The position numbers were made by a program, and so were the translations under genes. Below are positions 46,171 through 58,134 of a stretch of DNA of 64,000 nucleotides, piece by piece (the first letter of the stretch is position 1; each line of letters starts with the position of its first letter). Source of the DNA: Ampelocalamus luodianensis (Eukaryota; Streptophyta; Magnoliopsida; Poales; Poaceae). The stretch lies in contig CM070632.1 of NCBI GenBank assembly GCA_036346255.1, positions 32,452,657 through 32,516,656 on the forward strand, in the 5' to 3' direction. Under the pieces are notes generated by a model, which was not told the origin of the DNA, did not search any database, and worked only from the letters and a program-made list of their open reading frames with translations.

Positions 46171-46780
46171 ATTGTAGAAACTTAAGAAATAAAAAACTTA
46201 GAAATGAGAGAGCAGTGGGCACCTTGGCAGTCTCCAACTTCCAAGTCACCATGGTGGAGGGTCTGTTTTTCTCATTCTTTCTTTTGGATTTATTTGCAAG
46301 CTTTTAGCTAATCTAGCAATGGCAGAAAAACATTTAACAACAGCAAGCAAATCTTGTTTTCTTGGACGACAGTTGAGAGTTTCTTTTTCTTTCCTTTTTC
46401 TTATTTCGTACTCGTTATCTTTTTAAAGTTGACCAGTGACATACATCCGAGCTTGATCGGTACCACAAGTCAAATTTGAGAAAATTCCTTATGTCGAATA
46501 AGTGTTAAATTCCTCACTACGGGACGACTAAGACATACAGTGGCACATAAGGAATATGGAAAAGATTCAGTGACAATTAAGGAACTGGCACGTGAATTTT
46601 AGGGACCTGTAAGCCTATTCCGATCCAGAAAGCTTATAAGAAGTTTGCTTTTGCTATCAGCATCTATTCATCGTTGATGGCAAAAATTAATGAAGGCTGT
46701 GTATTTCATCTGAATTGTTATAGATGGCTATATACCCTAAAACTATATATACATGATTACACAAAGTAAACATACACCAT

Positions 46781-47099
46781 TGATGTGACGTGGCCTTCGG
46801 TGGATTGCAAGCGGAGGAAGAAGATGATCACGAGATCGCGGATTAGAACGCAAATAACGAAGGATAGGATGTTGCGAGCAATCGCCTTCCTGGTCACCGG
46901 ACGCCGTGAGAGGAAGCTCTGAAAGCTACGTACTGAATTTTACTTGTATTGATTCTTAATGATCCTCAAACGATTACAAGGCATCCTCTTATATAGAGAA
47001 GGCTGAAGTCTCCTTAAGGGATACGAAGTCTACTCCTTTCCTAATATCAACAACTTACCTAATTAGGCAACGTCCTGAAGGGACAATCAATCCCTGAAA
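46781..47099. other. Spacer, possible LTR-like fragment
   Basis: No gene. AT-rich sequence with TCTTATATAGAGAAGGC near 46,985 borders the poly(T) end of the LINE. Confidence 0.3.
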
Positions 47100-47476
47100 T
47101 TTTTTTTTTGATAAAAGGTTTGCACCCCATTTCCATTTAAAGGAAACCAAACTACAAAGATCATATAACAACAGATATATACACAAAACATCTAGAAGGA
47201 GAAGCAAAAGGAAGACTAAGAGAAGTTAACAGGGTTTTGAGAGAAGCTCATAGAGTCCCTTAACAAAATCAGAGCTTTATCCACTTCCAAGAACTACTCT
47301 GCTGATCCAAGGCGTCCATCTGCTTCTAGCACCAAAAACTTCAGTAGCAACCTTCCCAATTGCTCTAGCGCCCTTGAGGAGCACCTCCGTCCTTTCTCCT
47401 TCTGTAATTTAGACCAAAAATCAATCCAATGGAAAATAATATGAATCACTGAGATAGGTTCTGCATGCCATTTTTT

Positions 47477-48117
47477 CTAGAAACACACCGAATTGCGTAC
47501 TTTCCAGATACTCCACAAAATGGCTGTTACACCAACCAACACAAGCTTCCTAGTCTTCCTAGCAAACCTCCCTACCCAAATAGAGAAAAACCGAGTAGTA
47601 TCAGCTGGGGGGCTAGGCATGCCAAAAGTACAACTCATGATATTCCAAATATATCTTGCCAAAGGACACCGTAAGAACAAATGATCAATGCTTTCATCCG
47701 CCACACAAAACATACATTTTTTGTCACCCACCCAACCCCTGTGGCCAAGATTGTCTTTAGTCAAAATGCTTCACTTCACCACTAACCAAAGAAAAATTTT
47801 AAGCCTTAGGGGTAGTTTAACATCCCAAATGAATTTTGTGGGAAGGCAATACTCTGCCCCCTCAGAAAATTGTAAAAGGATTTGACCGAAAAGGTCCCCG
47901 AGGGAGACAACATCCACACCAATCTATCATAATCCTCCTTTAGTATCACACCATTGCACTCTGCTATAAGCCTATTCCACAGAACAAGCCCTTCTCCACA
48001 CACCGACCTTCTGAATTTGATGATTTTACACTCCTGCTCCAGGGCTTTTGCCACCAAAATATTTTTGGACACGGTAATATTGTATAGTCTTGCATACTTT
48101 ACTGAGAAGGGCACATC
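47477..48117 (-). pseudogene. LINE C-terminal region with RT zinc-binding domain
   Basis: The upstream part reads DVPFSVKYARLYNITVSK and, later, WMLSPSGTFSVKSFYNFL, typical of the segment after RT in plant L1 elements. It is followed after a frame break near 47,790 by the zf-RVT domain: CMFCVADESIDHLFLRCPLA, with the C-x2-C-x7-H-x4-C arrangement. The zinc-binding domain is needed for RNA handling by the element's protein. Confidence 0.85.
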
Positions 48118-48122
48118 CCTAA

Positions 48123-51100
48123 TGTGGAGACCCCGGGTTATCTCCATAAGACCGAGACTAAGCATAGTCTTAAGGACATAACTCTGGATCTCCGGTAAAT
48201 GGATTCCAACTTAACTCAATCTAAATGAGAGACTTAACTGAAAACTAGAGCCCCGACGATCATGCGCGTCGCTCCTCTGCGAGCACTACATGATTGTTGG
48301 TTCTCCAACAAGTCAATCACTACACTTAGTGAGTTAAATAGGAAGCCATGAACAACGAGCATGATTTATATTGGCTCCCAAGATCAGCGACCAATATACT
48401 CATACTCTTACACAACGTTGATCACATCCATACAACAAACACACGTCAATAGTCCAAAAGACAACAATATAGTTTAAGTCTACAACGGTTACAAACGGCC
48501 GACCGACCAAATTCAAATAAGAGTATTAAGTAGCAGCGGAAACAAGTAAATAAACCAAAATGCCACCAGTGGTATGCCCCATAACCCATCGGCAACCGAC
48601 TGTGAGTTAAATGATAGCACTACTCATCAGTGTCGCCTAAATCGACACTGACAAGCTCGTTAGGCTCGATATCTTCCTCACTTGAAAGAGCCAGCAAACA
48701 TCTGGCTGAGTACCAAAGAGTACTCGCAAGTCTTACACAAATAAAAATTAGTTATGCATAAGGCTATTCCAAGGGATGGCTCATATTGGCTTAGTTTTGC
48801 AAAAGAGACGCAACAAGGTACAACCTACACATACTAGTTTTTCAAGTGCCATTTCAAAATCAGATTTGAAGTAGGAGTAAAGCATGTGAATAAGTAATGA
48901 ATTGAATAACAAATAAACCATACAAATAGCAAAGTGACTGTCCACTTTGATACAACAACAATGCATGAACAACCATTCATGACAAAGCCGAGTTTACCCA
49001 CAATTTTACTTTCAAGTCTAACAATAGTAACTCCCGAACTCAAGCGGTTGTCCATAACCGTGGACACGGCTATTCGAATAGATTTATACCCTGCAGGGGT
49101 GTACTACTTTACCCACACGACTTGATTAGTCCGTAAGCCTCCAGATGCCTCCGAATATAGCATACTTTCTATGGTATGCTGGTTGGATAAATCAAGATAT
49201 GGTCATTTTTAGCAAGAAGATCCCATTGGGCTATGTCCCTTAACCCAGGGCTCCTAGGAAACATAAGACGTTACGGTCTCTATGCCCTATCGGCCCAAAA
49301 GGAAAACATAGGATTTCTCGGTCCCATGCCCTTACAATTTCACCACCGTGGGACTCAACACAACAAAACCTTCCCCCTACTTAACCATACGGCTCCCAAC
49401 CCGCGTGTGGTAGCACGAATGTACTTGAATCAACGACGTTATCAAAGTTCGGTCCTTAATTGTCTAGACAAGTCCACCACTTACCCAAAGCTCGTGCACA
49501 AAGCACCATCACTAACCAACACTTGTCCAGACCAAAAGCTCATTTAAAATGATAAAATTTAACACATAAAACAGATATAAAGGTCTGAAACAACAGTATA
49601 AAGTGAAAGTTGTGTTTATCCCATAATTGTCGGGTTATTCCAGACAATCCGCTACCGGTTCTAGACTTGCATGGCTAAGCAAATCCGAACAATATAATTT
49701 CACACATCCTATCTTAAGCATGTGGTGTTGGAATAATTCAAGGATAACCTCAATGAATAGGATAAAACTAATCTACACATCACAAAAATAGCGACGATAT
49801 CAAAATAGCATGCAAGCAAATATCATTGCACTACCTTAACAAAATTGGGATCAAATATGATGCAAAAAGAAAGTTCAAAGGATGCTTGCCTTGCTGGGAG
49901 TTCACTTGCTCACTCTCGGTTTCGTACTCTCTTACTTTTGGCAACTCGAATCTATAGAAAGGCGATATCGAATAAACATCGAGAAAAAGCCAAAAACTCA
50001 AAGTACTAAAAAATGCATAAATTTTTTACAGTAGCTAGACTATGATTTTAGATGAATTTAGGTACAAAAATTATTCCATTTGGATTGAGTATGTGAGAGT
50101 TATAGCAGTTTGAAAATCAGAATTCGAGAAAAGGCTGAAAAATCAAGGTTCGGTTACTGTTCATCCAAATTAAATTATTTCACGAAAATTTGTAGAATAG
50201 TGGTGGGAATAAGATTTACATGGCTTGAAAGATAATAAAAATTTATGATCAATAAAAATTGAATCACCCCATTTGGAGTTCATATGAATTAGTTATGAAT
50301 TGTTGAAGTTAAAAGACTTTTTAGTGTAAAAATAATTATTTTCTGATTTTTCTACTGCATTAAATAATTTTTATAGGTAGGCTGACCTAGCCTCTGCCAT
50401 GACAAGTGGGGCCTATGTATGTTCTTTTCTTTTTCATTTATTTCCTAAAGGAAAACACCTACCGACAAATCTAATCTTCTCATAATCATATACTTAACCG
50501 ATTCTCCGGTGTTGAATCCAATCACATGCATAACACTCTCCGATCATATCCTCGTACCTTGATCTAACTCCTATACTAACATCTACTAAGGCATAAACAA
50601 GACATTCAACCCAACAAACAATGCTCAGACTCACCATCTTTAATTCATACATACAATCCATCCGGTGATTGCACAAATTCCACCCGTGATATGCACATGA
50701 CCAAGACTAAATCCACAATTGTTCTTTACTAGACTATTTAAGCTAATACTAACTATCAAACTCTACTATTCTCACCGCGCAATTCATATTCGCATACACC
50801 GAAACTTCCACCGATCAAGATTTATTTGACTAACTGACACCTAATGACCTTTAAAATTTAATTGCGCGTCCGACATCTAATGGCTCACCAATTGATCAAC
50901 TCATATCCATACCACCGAACTTAGTCAAGAACGACCACTACCAATCCAATAATATATGTTCCTAAACAAACAACTAATAATCCTTTATCTACTAATCCAA
51001 TTGAGGGTACAAATCTATCAACTGACACATAGAACTTAACTACTAATTTCATGGAAAACCAAATATTTATCTGAAATCAGATAATCCATTCTACCTTCTC

Positions 51101-53376
51101 TCAATTCTAGCATATATAATTCACATAGATATTACTTAAGACATACGACCAATCTGCTCTTGATTAAATAAATCGTCCCATTCAACATCTAGATCTCCAT
51201 AAATATCATCACTAGAGCTATCCATCAAGTAATAATTCATAAAATCCTTATGCATCCTAACTCCAAAAATTACTAACCCAACGAGAGGGAAAATCTCCAA
51301 TTAATTTATCCTCAAAGATCACCACAATTTTGCATGCGACTCTAAAATATCATCCGGTCAAACAATCCAATGTATATTTAATCTAGCATCCACCGATCAA
51401 CAATACACACATTTCGCCTCAATAATCTAATTATTTGCATTCGCCAATATATCAACACATAATCATGCCTACGCACAAATAAGACATAACTGGAGAATTA
51501 TACCGGTCTTAAGCTACTAAACCATTTTTACAATTAAACATGCATAAATAGATGCCATGCTCATGACTAATATGCAACATCCACGACTCATATCGTAACG
51601 TGGTAACAAAAATAACACTAAAGATTTTACCGCGGCACTAGGTGTGCGATATATCACCGGACGTCTTCTCGGAATCTCGGGTCCGCATCCGCCGTAGTCG
51701 TCATTGCCGCATCCGCTGGCCTCTCGTCCGCGTCCATCGTAGTCGCAGATGCATGGCCGCCGCATGCATGCGCCGTGCAATGCTCCGCCGATGTCGCCAC
51801 GCCGCCATGCTTGGCCGCCGCGATGCATCCACCCACCGAGTGCATGCGTGCATGCGCCGCCATGCCCGGCTCGGCCTCTCGGTGTCGCCTCCACCGTTAA
51901 GCCACACCTGAGCCCGCCGCCTCGCCAATACAGCGCCTTGCCGTTGGCGCACCTCCTCGCCTCGTCTTCGCGTATGCATGGCCGCCGCCGCGAATCGAGC
52001 CGCCGCATCGGACAACGCCTCCACCGCCGACGCCGCATGCACCGCCATCGCCTCCTCGAGGCATCGTGCCGCCGCATGCACAGCCCGGCCTGATCGCCAC
52101 CAACGAGCCGAGCCTCGGCCGGTGCGTGGGCTATCGCCGCCGCCGTTGGTGCATGTTGGGGCCGAGCTCGCCGGCCGCTACCGCCTTTGGTTGCGCCTGC
52201 GCTTGGCCGCTCCAGCTAGAGCGCCATACGCTAAGCCGCTGCATGCATGCGCCAAGCCTTGCGTCGCCGAGCTGTAGGTGCTGCGCCTCCTCGGCCTCGC
52301 CTTGGCTCGACCACTGCTATTTTCTCTTTTCTCCCACAGCACGGTTCCCTCTTTCTTTCTTCTTTCTTCTACTCCTTTCTCCACCCGACAACATCTCATC
52401 TAGCTCCTCCCAGCGCCCACTGATCCTCCCCCTTCCTCTCCTCAAATTCACTCAAAAGTTCATGCATGCGAGAACAAATAGGCAAAATGGATTGCTCTGG
52501 AGATGAGTATCGCTAAGATATAACATGCATTCAAAGATTTATGATGGTTGGTGTAGTTTGGAAGGAGAGAAGTTGTAGAAAAGGAGTTCATGTGCTGTGT
52601 TCTTGCTCTGGGAAGAAGAAAGGCAGTGGGGAAGGAAGTTGGCGTGGGAAGAAATGAGTGACAGTGGGGAAAAATGGGAAATGGTAGTGGGCTAGCTGTT
52701 CAATTGGGTGGTTTGTGTGTGCTGGGAGCAAATGGGCAGTGGGTTGGGAGGGGCTCTCAGCTGGGACAAAAGAAACGGCAGGGAGTGCTTAGTTGGGAAA
52801 TGCCTTGGGCAATGGGAGGTGTGGTTTAGCTGGGCATAAACAAAAATTGGTCAGTGGGGTGGAAAGGGGATGGCAGTGAGAGAAATTAGCAGTGGAATAA
52901 ATAGCAGTGTATTTCTACCATATTTTTTTCAACTTGCTCATATGACCTTGCATGCGAAAAACGATTGCAGAAACGAACGCCCTTGAGATGATGATCGCAA
53001 CGGTATAACATGCGTTGCACGATTTTTACTTTTTGATTGTGATTACGAGGAAAGAAGTTGGGGAAAAGAATTGGAAACGCAGGCGTCTCGCTTGCGGTTG
53101 GTCGATCCAGAAAAGAGCGGCGATACTAAGGCATGTAGGATGACATGATTTTTGAAATGCATGTGAACTAAGAAATCAACATGAATTATTATTATTTATA
53201 TGCAGTCTTTCAAACAAGCCGATTTGACTTTAAATGCAACACTTTAATTAATTTGATTTGATTTTCAAAAGAAATATTTTTACTCAAACACGAGAAAATT
53301 TTAAAATGGAGTCAAATATTTAAAAGATTACAAAATTAAATAATAACACCCCGATTCTGAAAACCAGGGTGTTACA
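48123..53376 (-). mobile_element. Large solo LTR (LARD-like), inserted in the LINE
   Basis: A 5,254-bp unit starts TGTGGAGACC and ends GGGTGTTACA on +; on the minus strand it runs TGTAACACCC to CTCCACA. The 5-bp target duplication CCTAA is perfect (48118-48122 and 53377-53381). TG...CA ends plus 5-bp duplication indicate an LTR-type insertion. I saw no internal second copy of TGTAACACCC, no primer site and no gag or pol, so I read it as a solo LTR of unusual length, as in large retrotransposon derivatives. A non-autonomous element with unrecognised ends is the alternative. Confidence 0.65.
51640..52300. other. CpG-rich island inside the large solo LTR
   Basis: GCCGCC/CGCATGC-rich sequence with GCATGCATG motifs sits in otherwise AT-rich DNA. 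Open frames on both strands (up to 186 codons on minus, 51517-52077) overlap one another and are Arg/Ala/His-rich, so they are probably compositional. It could be a captured gene fragment or promoter; no domain was recognised. Confidence 0.5.
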
Positions 53377-53382
53377 CCTAAA

Positions 53383-54490
53383 CTACAGATCCTCCCAAAA
53401 TCTAGTTTTAGTACTATCTCTCAGCTTTCTCTTGCAACAAGACAAAAAGATATCCCTTACCCCTAGAACACTTTTCCAGAACCAAGAATCCCCCACCTTA
53501 GACGTCACCTGAGCCAACGTATTCTTACTAAGGTATTTTCTTCTAATCAAGTTTTGCCATTGACCATCCTCATTCTCCAACCTCCATAACCATTTACCCA
53601 GCAAGGCTGAGTTCATGTCGTCCAGATCTAGTATACCCAATCCACCATGATCCTTAGGTAGACATACCATTGGTCAACGAATCAAATGATATTTTTTCCT
53701 ACCTCCATCTGACTTCCAAAAGAATCTGGATCTAAAAAGGTCCATTCTTTTCCTAACTCTCACTGGGAGCTTGTACAGAGACATCATATACAAAGGTAAA
53801 CTACTGAGAGAGGAGTTCACTAACACCAACCTCCCCTAGTGATAATAGCTTCCCTTGCCAACAACTTAGTTTGTGTTCAAGTTTGTCCTCTATCCTTTTC
53901 CAATCCATATTTTTGACTTTCTTCCTATCAACAGGGATGCCCAGGTATTTAAGAGGCAAATCTCCCACCTTACAAGTGAGGATTTCCTCATAAACTCCCT
54001 GTCTCCTTCCTGCTGATCCAATGCAGAAGATTTCGCTTTTATGAAAGTTGATTTTCAATCTTGAGACATGTTCGAATAGACAGAGGATAAACTTCAGTTT
54101 TTTTGCACTCTCTACATCATCCTGGACAAAGAAAATAGTATCATCTGCATATTGCAAGATTGCTAGACCCCCATCAACTAAGTGCGAATTCAACCGTTTA
54201 ATCAGTCCCAACTCTTACGCTCTCCTAACTAAGAGAGCTAAGATATCCCCCACTAGATCAAACAACAGAGGTGAAAGATGATCACCCTGCCTGAGACCTT
54301 TGTAGGTTCTAAAGTAGTGCCCCAGATCATTATTGACTTTAACACAAACTCTCCCACCACTAACTACTTTTAGTATCCAGTCAATCCACTGAGATGGGAA
54401 ACCTTTCATATAGAGAGTCCTAAAAAGGAAAGGCCATTTCACTTTATCATAAGTTTTTTCAAAGTCAACTTTGAACAGAAAGTCCTAGAA
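53383..54490 (-). pseudogene. LINE reverse transcriptase remnant
   Basis: From the upstream end: FLFKVDFEKTYDKVKWPF, then WILKVVSGGRVCVKVN, GLRQGDHLSPLLFDLV, a break near 54,213, ILQYADDTIFF (the catalytic YADD), PLKYLGIPVDRKK, WQGKLLSLG, and after another break GGLGILDLDDMNSALLGKWLW and WFWKSVLG, ending TRFWEDL at the insertion site. These are the RT and thumb regions of a plant L1-type ORF2, which would reverse-transcribe at a nicked target. It has two frame breaks and several stops. Confidence 0.88.
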
Positions 54491-54495
54491 CACCT

Positions 54496-55711
54496 TGCTT
54501 GGACCCCTGTAGTGAAAGTTATGAATTTTAGAACACGACTGTCCACAGAGGGGACAGAACAACATTTAGGAATTAGAGTTGGGTTCGCATTATTGCAAGT
54601 TCGTGTTTGCTTTTATAGTTTGTTTGATCCATCACTGTTGTCTTAGTATGCTTTTAATGAATTTAGGTGGGGGACTGGCCCCGGAGGCAGCACCCTCTTC
54701 GCGTCCTTCGTTCTCGCACGGTTGAGGCAAGTACTTTGTTTGTTACTTTGGTTGAGGATGCTTGGTCTTGAATGCATGTTTTTGATACATGATAGCGATG
54801 CAAGATTGCTGCATGATGTTTGTATTAAGATTGGTGATGCACAAAGTATGTTTATGCTCTATTCATGTACGATGTTATTGTTTTTGGTATATTGTTGATG
54901 AATAGAGGCGGTGCATGTGCATATTGAGATCATGCTGAGGCTTGGTCACGTGGTGACCAAGCATGCATTTCTTTGAGGTCCCCATCATGTATGTGACGGG
55001 TTTGGGGTCCCCACACCTGTGGAGTGTGGGCTTGAGGTCCCCATTACTTGCGGAGTAATGGGCAATTGGTCCCTGCGCTTGCGAGCGCAGGTATGGGTAT
55101 ACAACGATGGTTGCATACTTTGCATTACTAATAAAATGCAAAAAGAGATAAAGAGAACGGACCCTTGGGCATTGCATATGCATGTGAACGATTTTATGAT
55201 GTGCTTCTGGAATTGGATGCCGATGTTACAATTTGTATTGTATGTCTTTTATATGTACTTGCTGAGTTTGTGGACTCACTCTTGCTTTTATTGTTGTTTT
55301 AGGTACCCAATTCCAGAACGACATGCATGGGAGAGAGTAGCTTTATGTTCACATGCACACTACCATGAACCTTCTAAAGTTGATTAAATTTCAGATCATG
55401 CCTTAATAAATGAGCAAATTGCTTAAAGGATTTATTATGATTATATTTTCGTGTTGGATTATTTGTAATAATAAAGAGTAGCATATTTGGATATTTGTGA
55501 TTATGCTTTAGTCACTTAGTATGTCATGAATGCCTACTGATTATGCTGAATGTTGGATTGTTTAATTTGGATAATTGTAATTGTTGGAATCCTTGGTAAA
55601 GTGAGCTAAAGAGAGGAGGTTCTGCCAGAATTTAGTAAAGTGTCTTAGTTTTAATCTGCATTGTTGTTAGTTTAGTAGCATTCCAGGCTCGTGTTGGGCT
55701 GGGGTGTTACA
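54496..55711 (-). other. LTR-like segment ending GGGGTGTTACA
   Basis: The right end GCTGGGGTGTTACA (minus: TGTAACACCCCAGC) is like the LTR start of the 48123-53376 unit and abuts the truncated Tat LTR at 55712. The interior has GAGGTCCCCA and TGCGGAG...GCGCAGG small inverted motifs near 54,980-55,090. No coding sequence, primer site or target duplication was confirmed. Confidence 0.4.
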
Positions 55712-56398
55712 CGAGGGAGACACGGAATTTTTATACAGGTTCAGGCCTTCTCCAATGAGAATAACAACCCTACTCCTGTGTGATGTATTAGGTATCCTGA
55801 TTATAATCAGTAAAAAGACTTGCGCTAATTCTGCTGCTGACTGTCTCTCAAAAGCCTCTCCCATTATCTCCAAGAGACATCTGTTTATACTATGCTGTTG
55901 GGGCGGTTGTCGTTGCAGGCCAATTAGGCGCTCATTATTGCGTAATAATGAGAGTAATTACCAGAGTAGTAACCTCCCACACTGTCCAACGGTTACCAAT
56001 CAGAGATAGTGGAGAATCATCTGTAGTTATTTCAGGTATAACTACGTAATTTGACTGCTCAGATCCTTACTATTAAATGGGCCTTCTGACAAGTGGACCT
56101 AGTTAATTGTGAGGAAGCGTAGCAGGGCTGGTCGTAGCAGGACTTATGACTAGGGGGTAGTCGTAGAAAAGTTTACGACTGGGTATTGGTCGTAGAAAAA
56201 CTTACGACCGGACGTAATCGTAGGAGGACTTACGATTACACCATAGTCGTAGAAATACTTACAACTAGGGGGGGGTGGTCGTAGAAGAACTTACGACCAC
56301 CTAACTTACTCTTCCCCTATAACATTAAGAGGTATACCATGTGACGTCATATTACATGATTATGGAATAATAAAATGAGGATTATCAGATCCTTGTCA
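55712..56398 (-). repeat. 3' LTR of the minus-strand Tat-type element, U5-truncated
   Basis: Matches the reverse complement of 16898 to about 17590, from TGACAAGG (at 56398 reading down) to GTGTCTCC. The last 75 bp of U5 are replaced by the neighbouring TGTTACA-ended sequence. Confidence 0.88.
56127..56302 (-). repeat. Hairpin array in the 3' LTR
   Basis: Six palindromic units corresponding one-to-one to those at 16995-17167, in the opposite orientation, including GTGGTCGTA/TACGACCAC and TAATCGTA/TACGATTA stems. One unit has a mismatch (AGTCGTA against TACAACT). Confidence 0.88.
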
Positions 56399-56409
56399 TC
56401 TAGCCCCCC
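56399..56409 (-). promoter_or_regulatory. Polypurine tract of the minus-strand Tat-type element
   Basis: On the minus strand GGGGGGCTAGA precedes the LTR start TGACAAGG. This supports the LTR boundary and orientation. Confidence 0.75.
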
Positions 56410-56577
56410 AAGCTTCAAGTGAAAATAACTTACTTGGTTGAGGAGTCATAGATGATCTTGTGACCACTAGGAGGTTGTAGGAAAAACGTTGAAGGAAAAA
56501 CTCTTGAACATGTGTTTCTTTCGACTAGACATATGCTTGGTCGAGGCAATTTGTTAGAAATTTCACGATTACAAGGT

Positions 56578-56598
56578 AGTCGTAGAAAATCTTACGAC
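56578..56598 (+). repeat. Single hairpin unit between LTR and antisense ORF
   Basis: AGTCGTA-GAAAATC-TTACGACT, a unit of the same type as the LTR array, standing alone. Confidence 0.75.
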
Positions 56599-57938
56599 TT
56601 TGGAGTAATTGTGGCCTTATGATCGGAAGTAAATCTTTTTCGATCGGCATTTCTTTTGATCCGAAGGATACTTGGTCAAGAAGGTAATTTCACTTGAGGT
56701 GTGAAAAGAGTCTCGTTACTTTCGAACGGGCAGATTAAAGACCTGTTTGTTAGAGCAATTCCCGAAGCGGTGGAAACCATTGGGCTTCCACGGTGTTTCA
56801 TTTCAGGTGTACGGCTATAAAACGGACTGCGGTGATGAACTTAGGGTTCTTATCTTTTCACTAATTCACCCGACTGTTCGTTGCTTTTTCATCTCTCCCA
56901 CCGCCGGTGATACTGTGCGCTTTCTTAGTGTTTTCCCAAATCCAACTCTTCCCTTCTTTAGGAAAGATGGCTAGGGTCATCTCCGAGTGGGCTGAATCGG
57001 AAATGGATGATGCGAAGATGACTGCTCTGGTCGCCGCCGAGAAGATCCCCGAGGGACTACTCATGAAGTGGATTGCGGCGAGCGGAGAACATTGGCCGTC
57101 GGGGGAGGAAGATCAAATTTCGGTTTTCCAGGCATACGTGAGTGTGGCCTCCCATTACCTGCCCACCCCTTCCTCACACTCGCGCTTGAGCACTTTGGGG
57201 TGTAATTAGTGAATCTTGGTCCTAATTCCATCACAATGCTGAGCGTGTTTGTGTATTTGTGTGAGGCTTACCTAGGGATTTCGGCGGATCTCGAGCTTTT
57301 CCAATACTGCTACGGAATGGCTCGGTAGGCCGGAATTGCCGGTAGTTGCGGTCTGAAGCTCCACGATAGTAAGTCGAAGGAGTATATTTAGATGTTTACC
57401 CGGTCGTCATGGCCGGGGTGGAAGAAGAAGTGGTTTTACTGGGAGGTTACCAAGGAAGACATCCTCTTGTTTGTCGGGAAAGCGGCCGAGAGGTCCCCTT
57501 CCTGGGATTCGACAGTAATCTCGACCGGATAGCCCCTTCATTCAAGCCATCAAAGACTTGAAGTCCGGGGGGGGGGCTTACTTGATGGCATGTGGTGAAG
57601 GACTTCATCACGCGCCGCATTAGTCCCTTGAAGAAACGAGTTCCTCCTATGTGGAGGTACTCGGGGAAGGAAGACCCCACCAGGGATTACAAGGATGGTA
57701 AGTAGAAAGCTTACTTTTTTTTGGCTTCGTACTTGGTTAATCCCGATTTAGTCTGCTAATCGTGTTATTTGTGTGTACAGATCTTCCATAGGGGGAGATT
57801 GACGCTCGCGTCAGGCTCATCTGCAAGAAGAGTCCGTCTAGCATAGCAGCTCCACAAATTCTTACGGTTTTGACCGCAGAAGAGAAGGTGGAGCGCCTAA
57901 AGGTAATCGAAAAATGACTTCGTCTTTAGGCACTTATT

Positions 57939-58134
57939 GTCGTAAAATGATTTACGACTAAAGGGTTCGTCGTAGAAAAGCTTACGACTGGGTACTGGTC
58001 GTAGAAAGACTTATGACCGGACGTAATCGTAGCAGACCTTACGATTATATCATAGTCGTAGAAATTCTTACGACTTGTGAGCTGGTCGTAGAAGAGCTTA
58101 CGACCAGTTAGTGATCGTAGAAGAACTTACGACC
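57939..58134 (+). repeat. Hairpin array filling an intron of the antisense ORF
   Basis: Seven units such as GTCGTAGAAAAGCTTACGAC, TAATCGTA...TACGATTA and CTGGTCGTA...TACGACCAG lie in the intron 57903-58159 and take up about three quarters of it. The type matches the LTR U3 array. Confidence 0.88.

Larger units (their letters stand above)
43407..46780. other. Downstream spacer, no gene recognised
   Basis: The 3' flank of the synthetase gene. It holds the period-55 repeat, a GTTTCA-rich tract (43,910-44,700), a GC-rich stretch near 44,930-45,110 and a CGGTA-rich repeat (45,770-46,170). Small open frames have no recognisable domain. Confidence 0.55.
47100..54495 (-). mobile_element. L1-type LINE, 5'-truncated and split
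   Basis: Read on the minus strand: RT domain (54,48x down to 53,383), interruption by a 5,254-bp insert, then the post-RT region and zinc-binding domain (48,117 down to about 47,480), then a 3' tail ending in A10 (poly-T at 47100-47109). The endonuclease domain is absent, so the copy is 5'-truncated near 54,495. Several in-frame stops occur. Removing the insert and one CCTAA restores a continuous frame across the join except for a TAG in place of a tryptophan codon. Confidence 0.88.

Noticed and set aside
51517..52077. 186-codon minus-strand frame
   Set aside because: Low-complexity frame of the CpG island, overlapped by frames on both strands.
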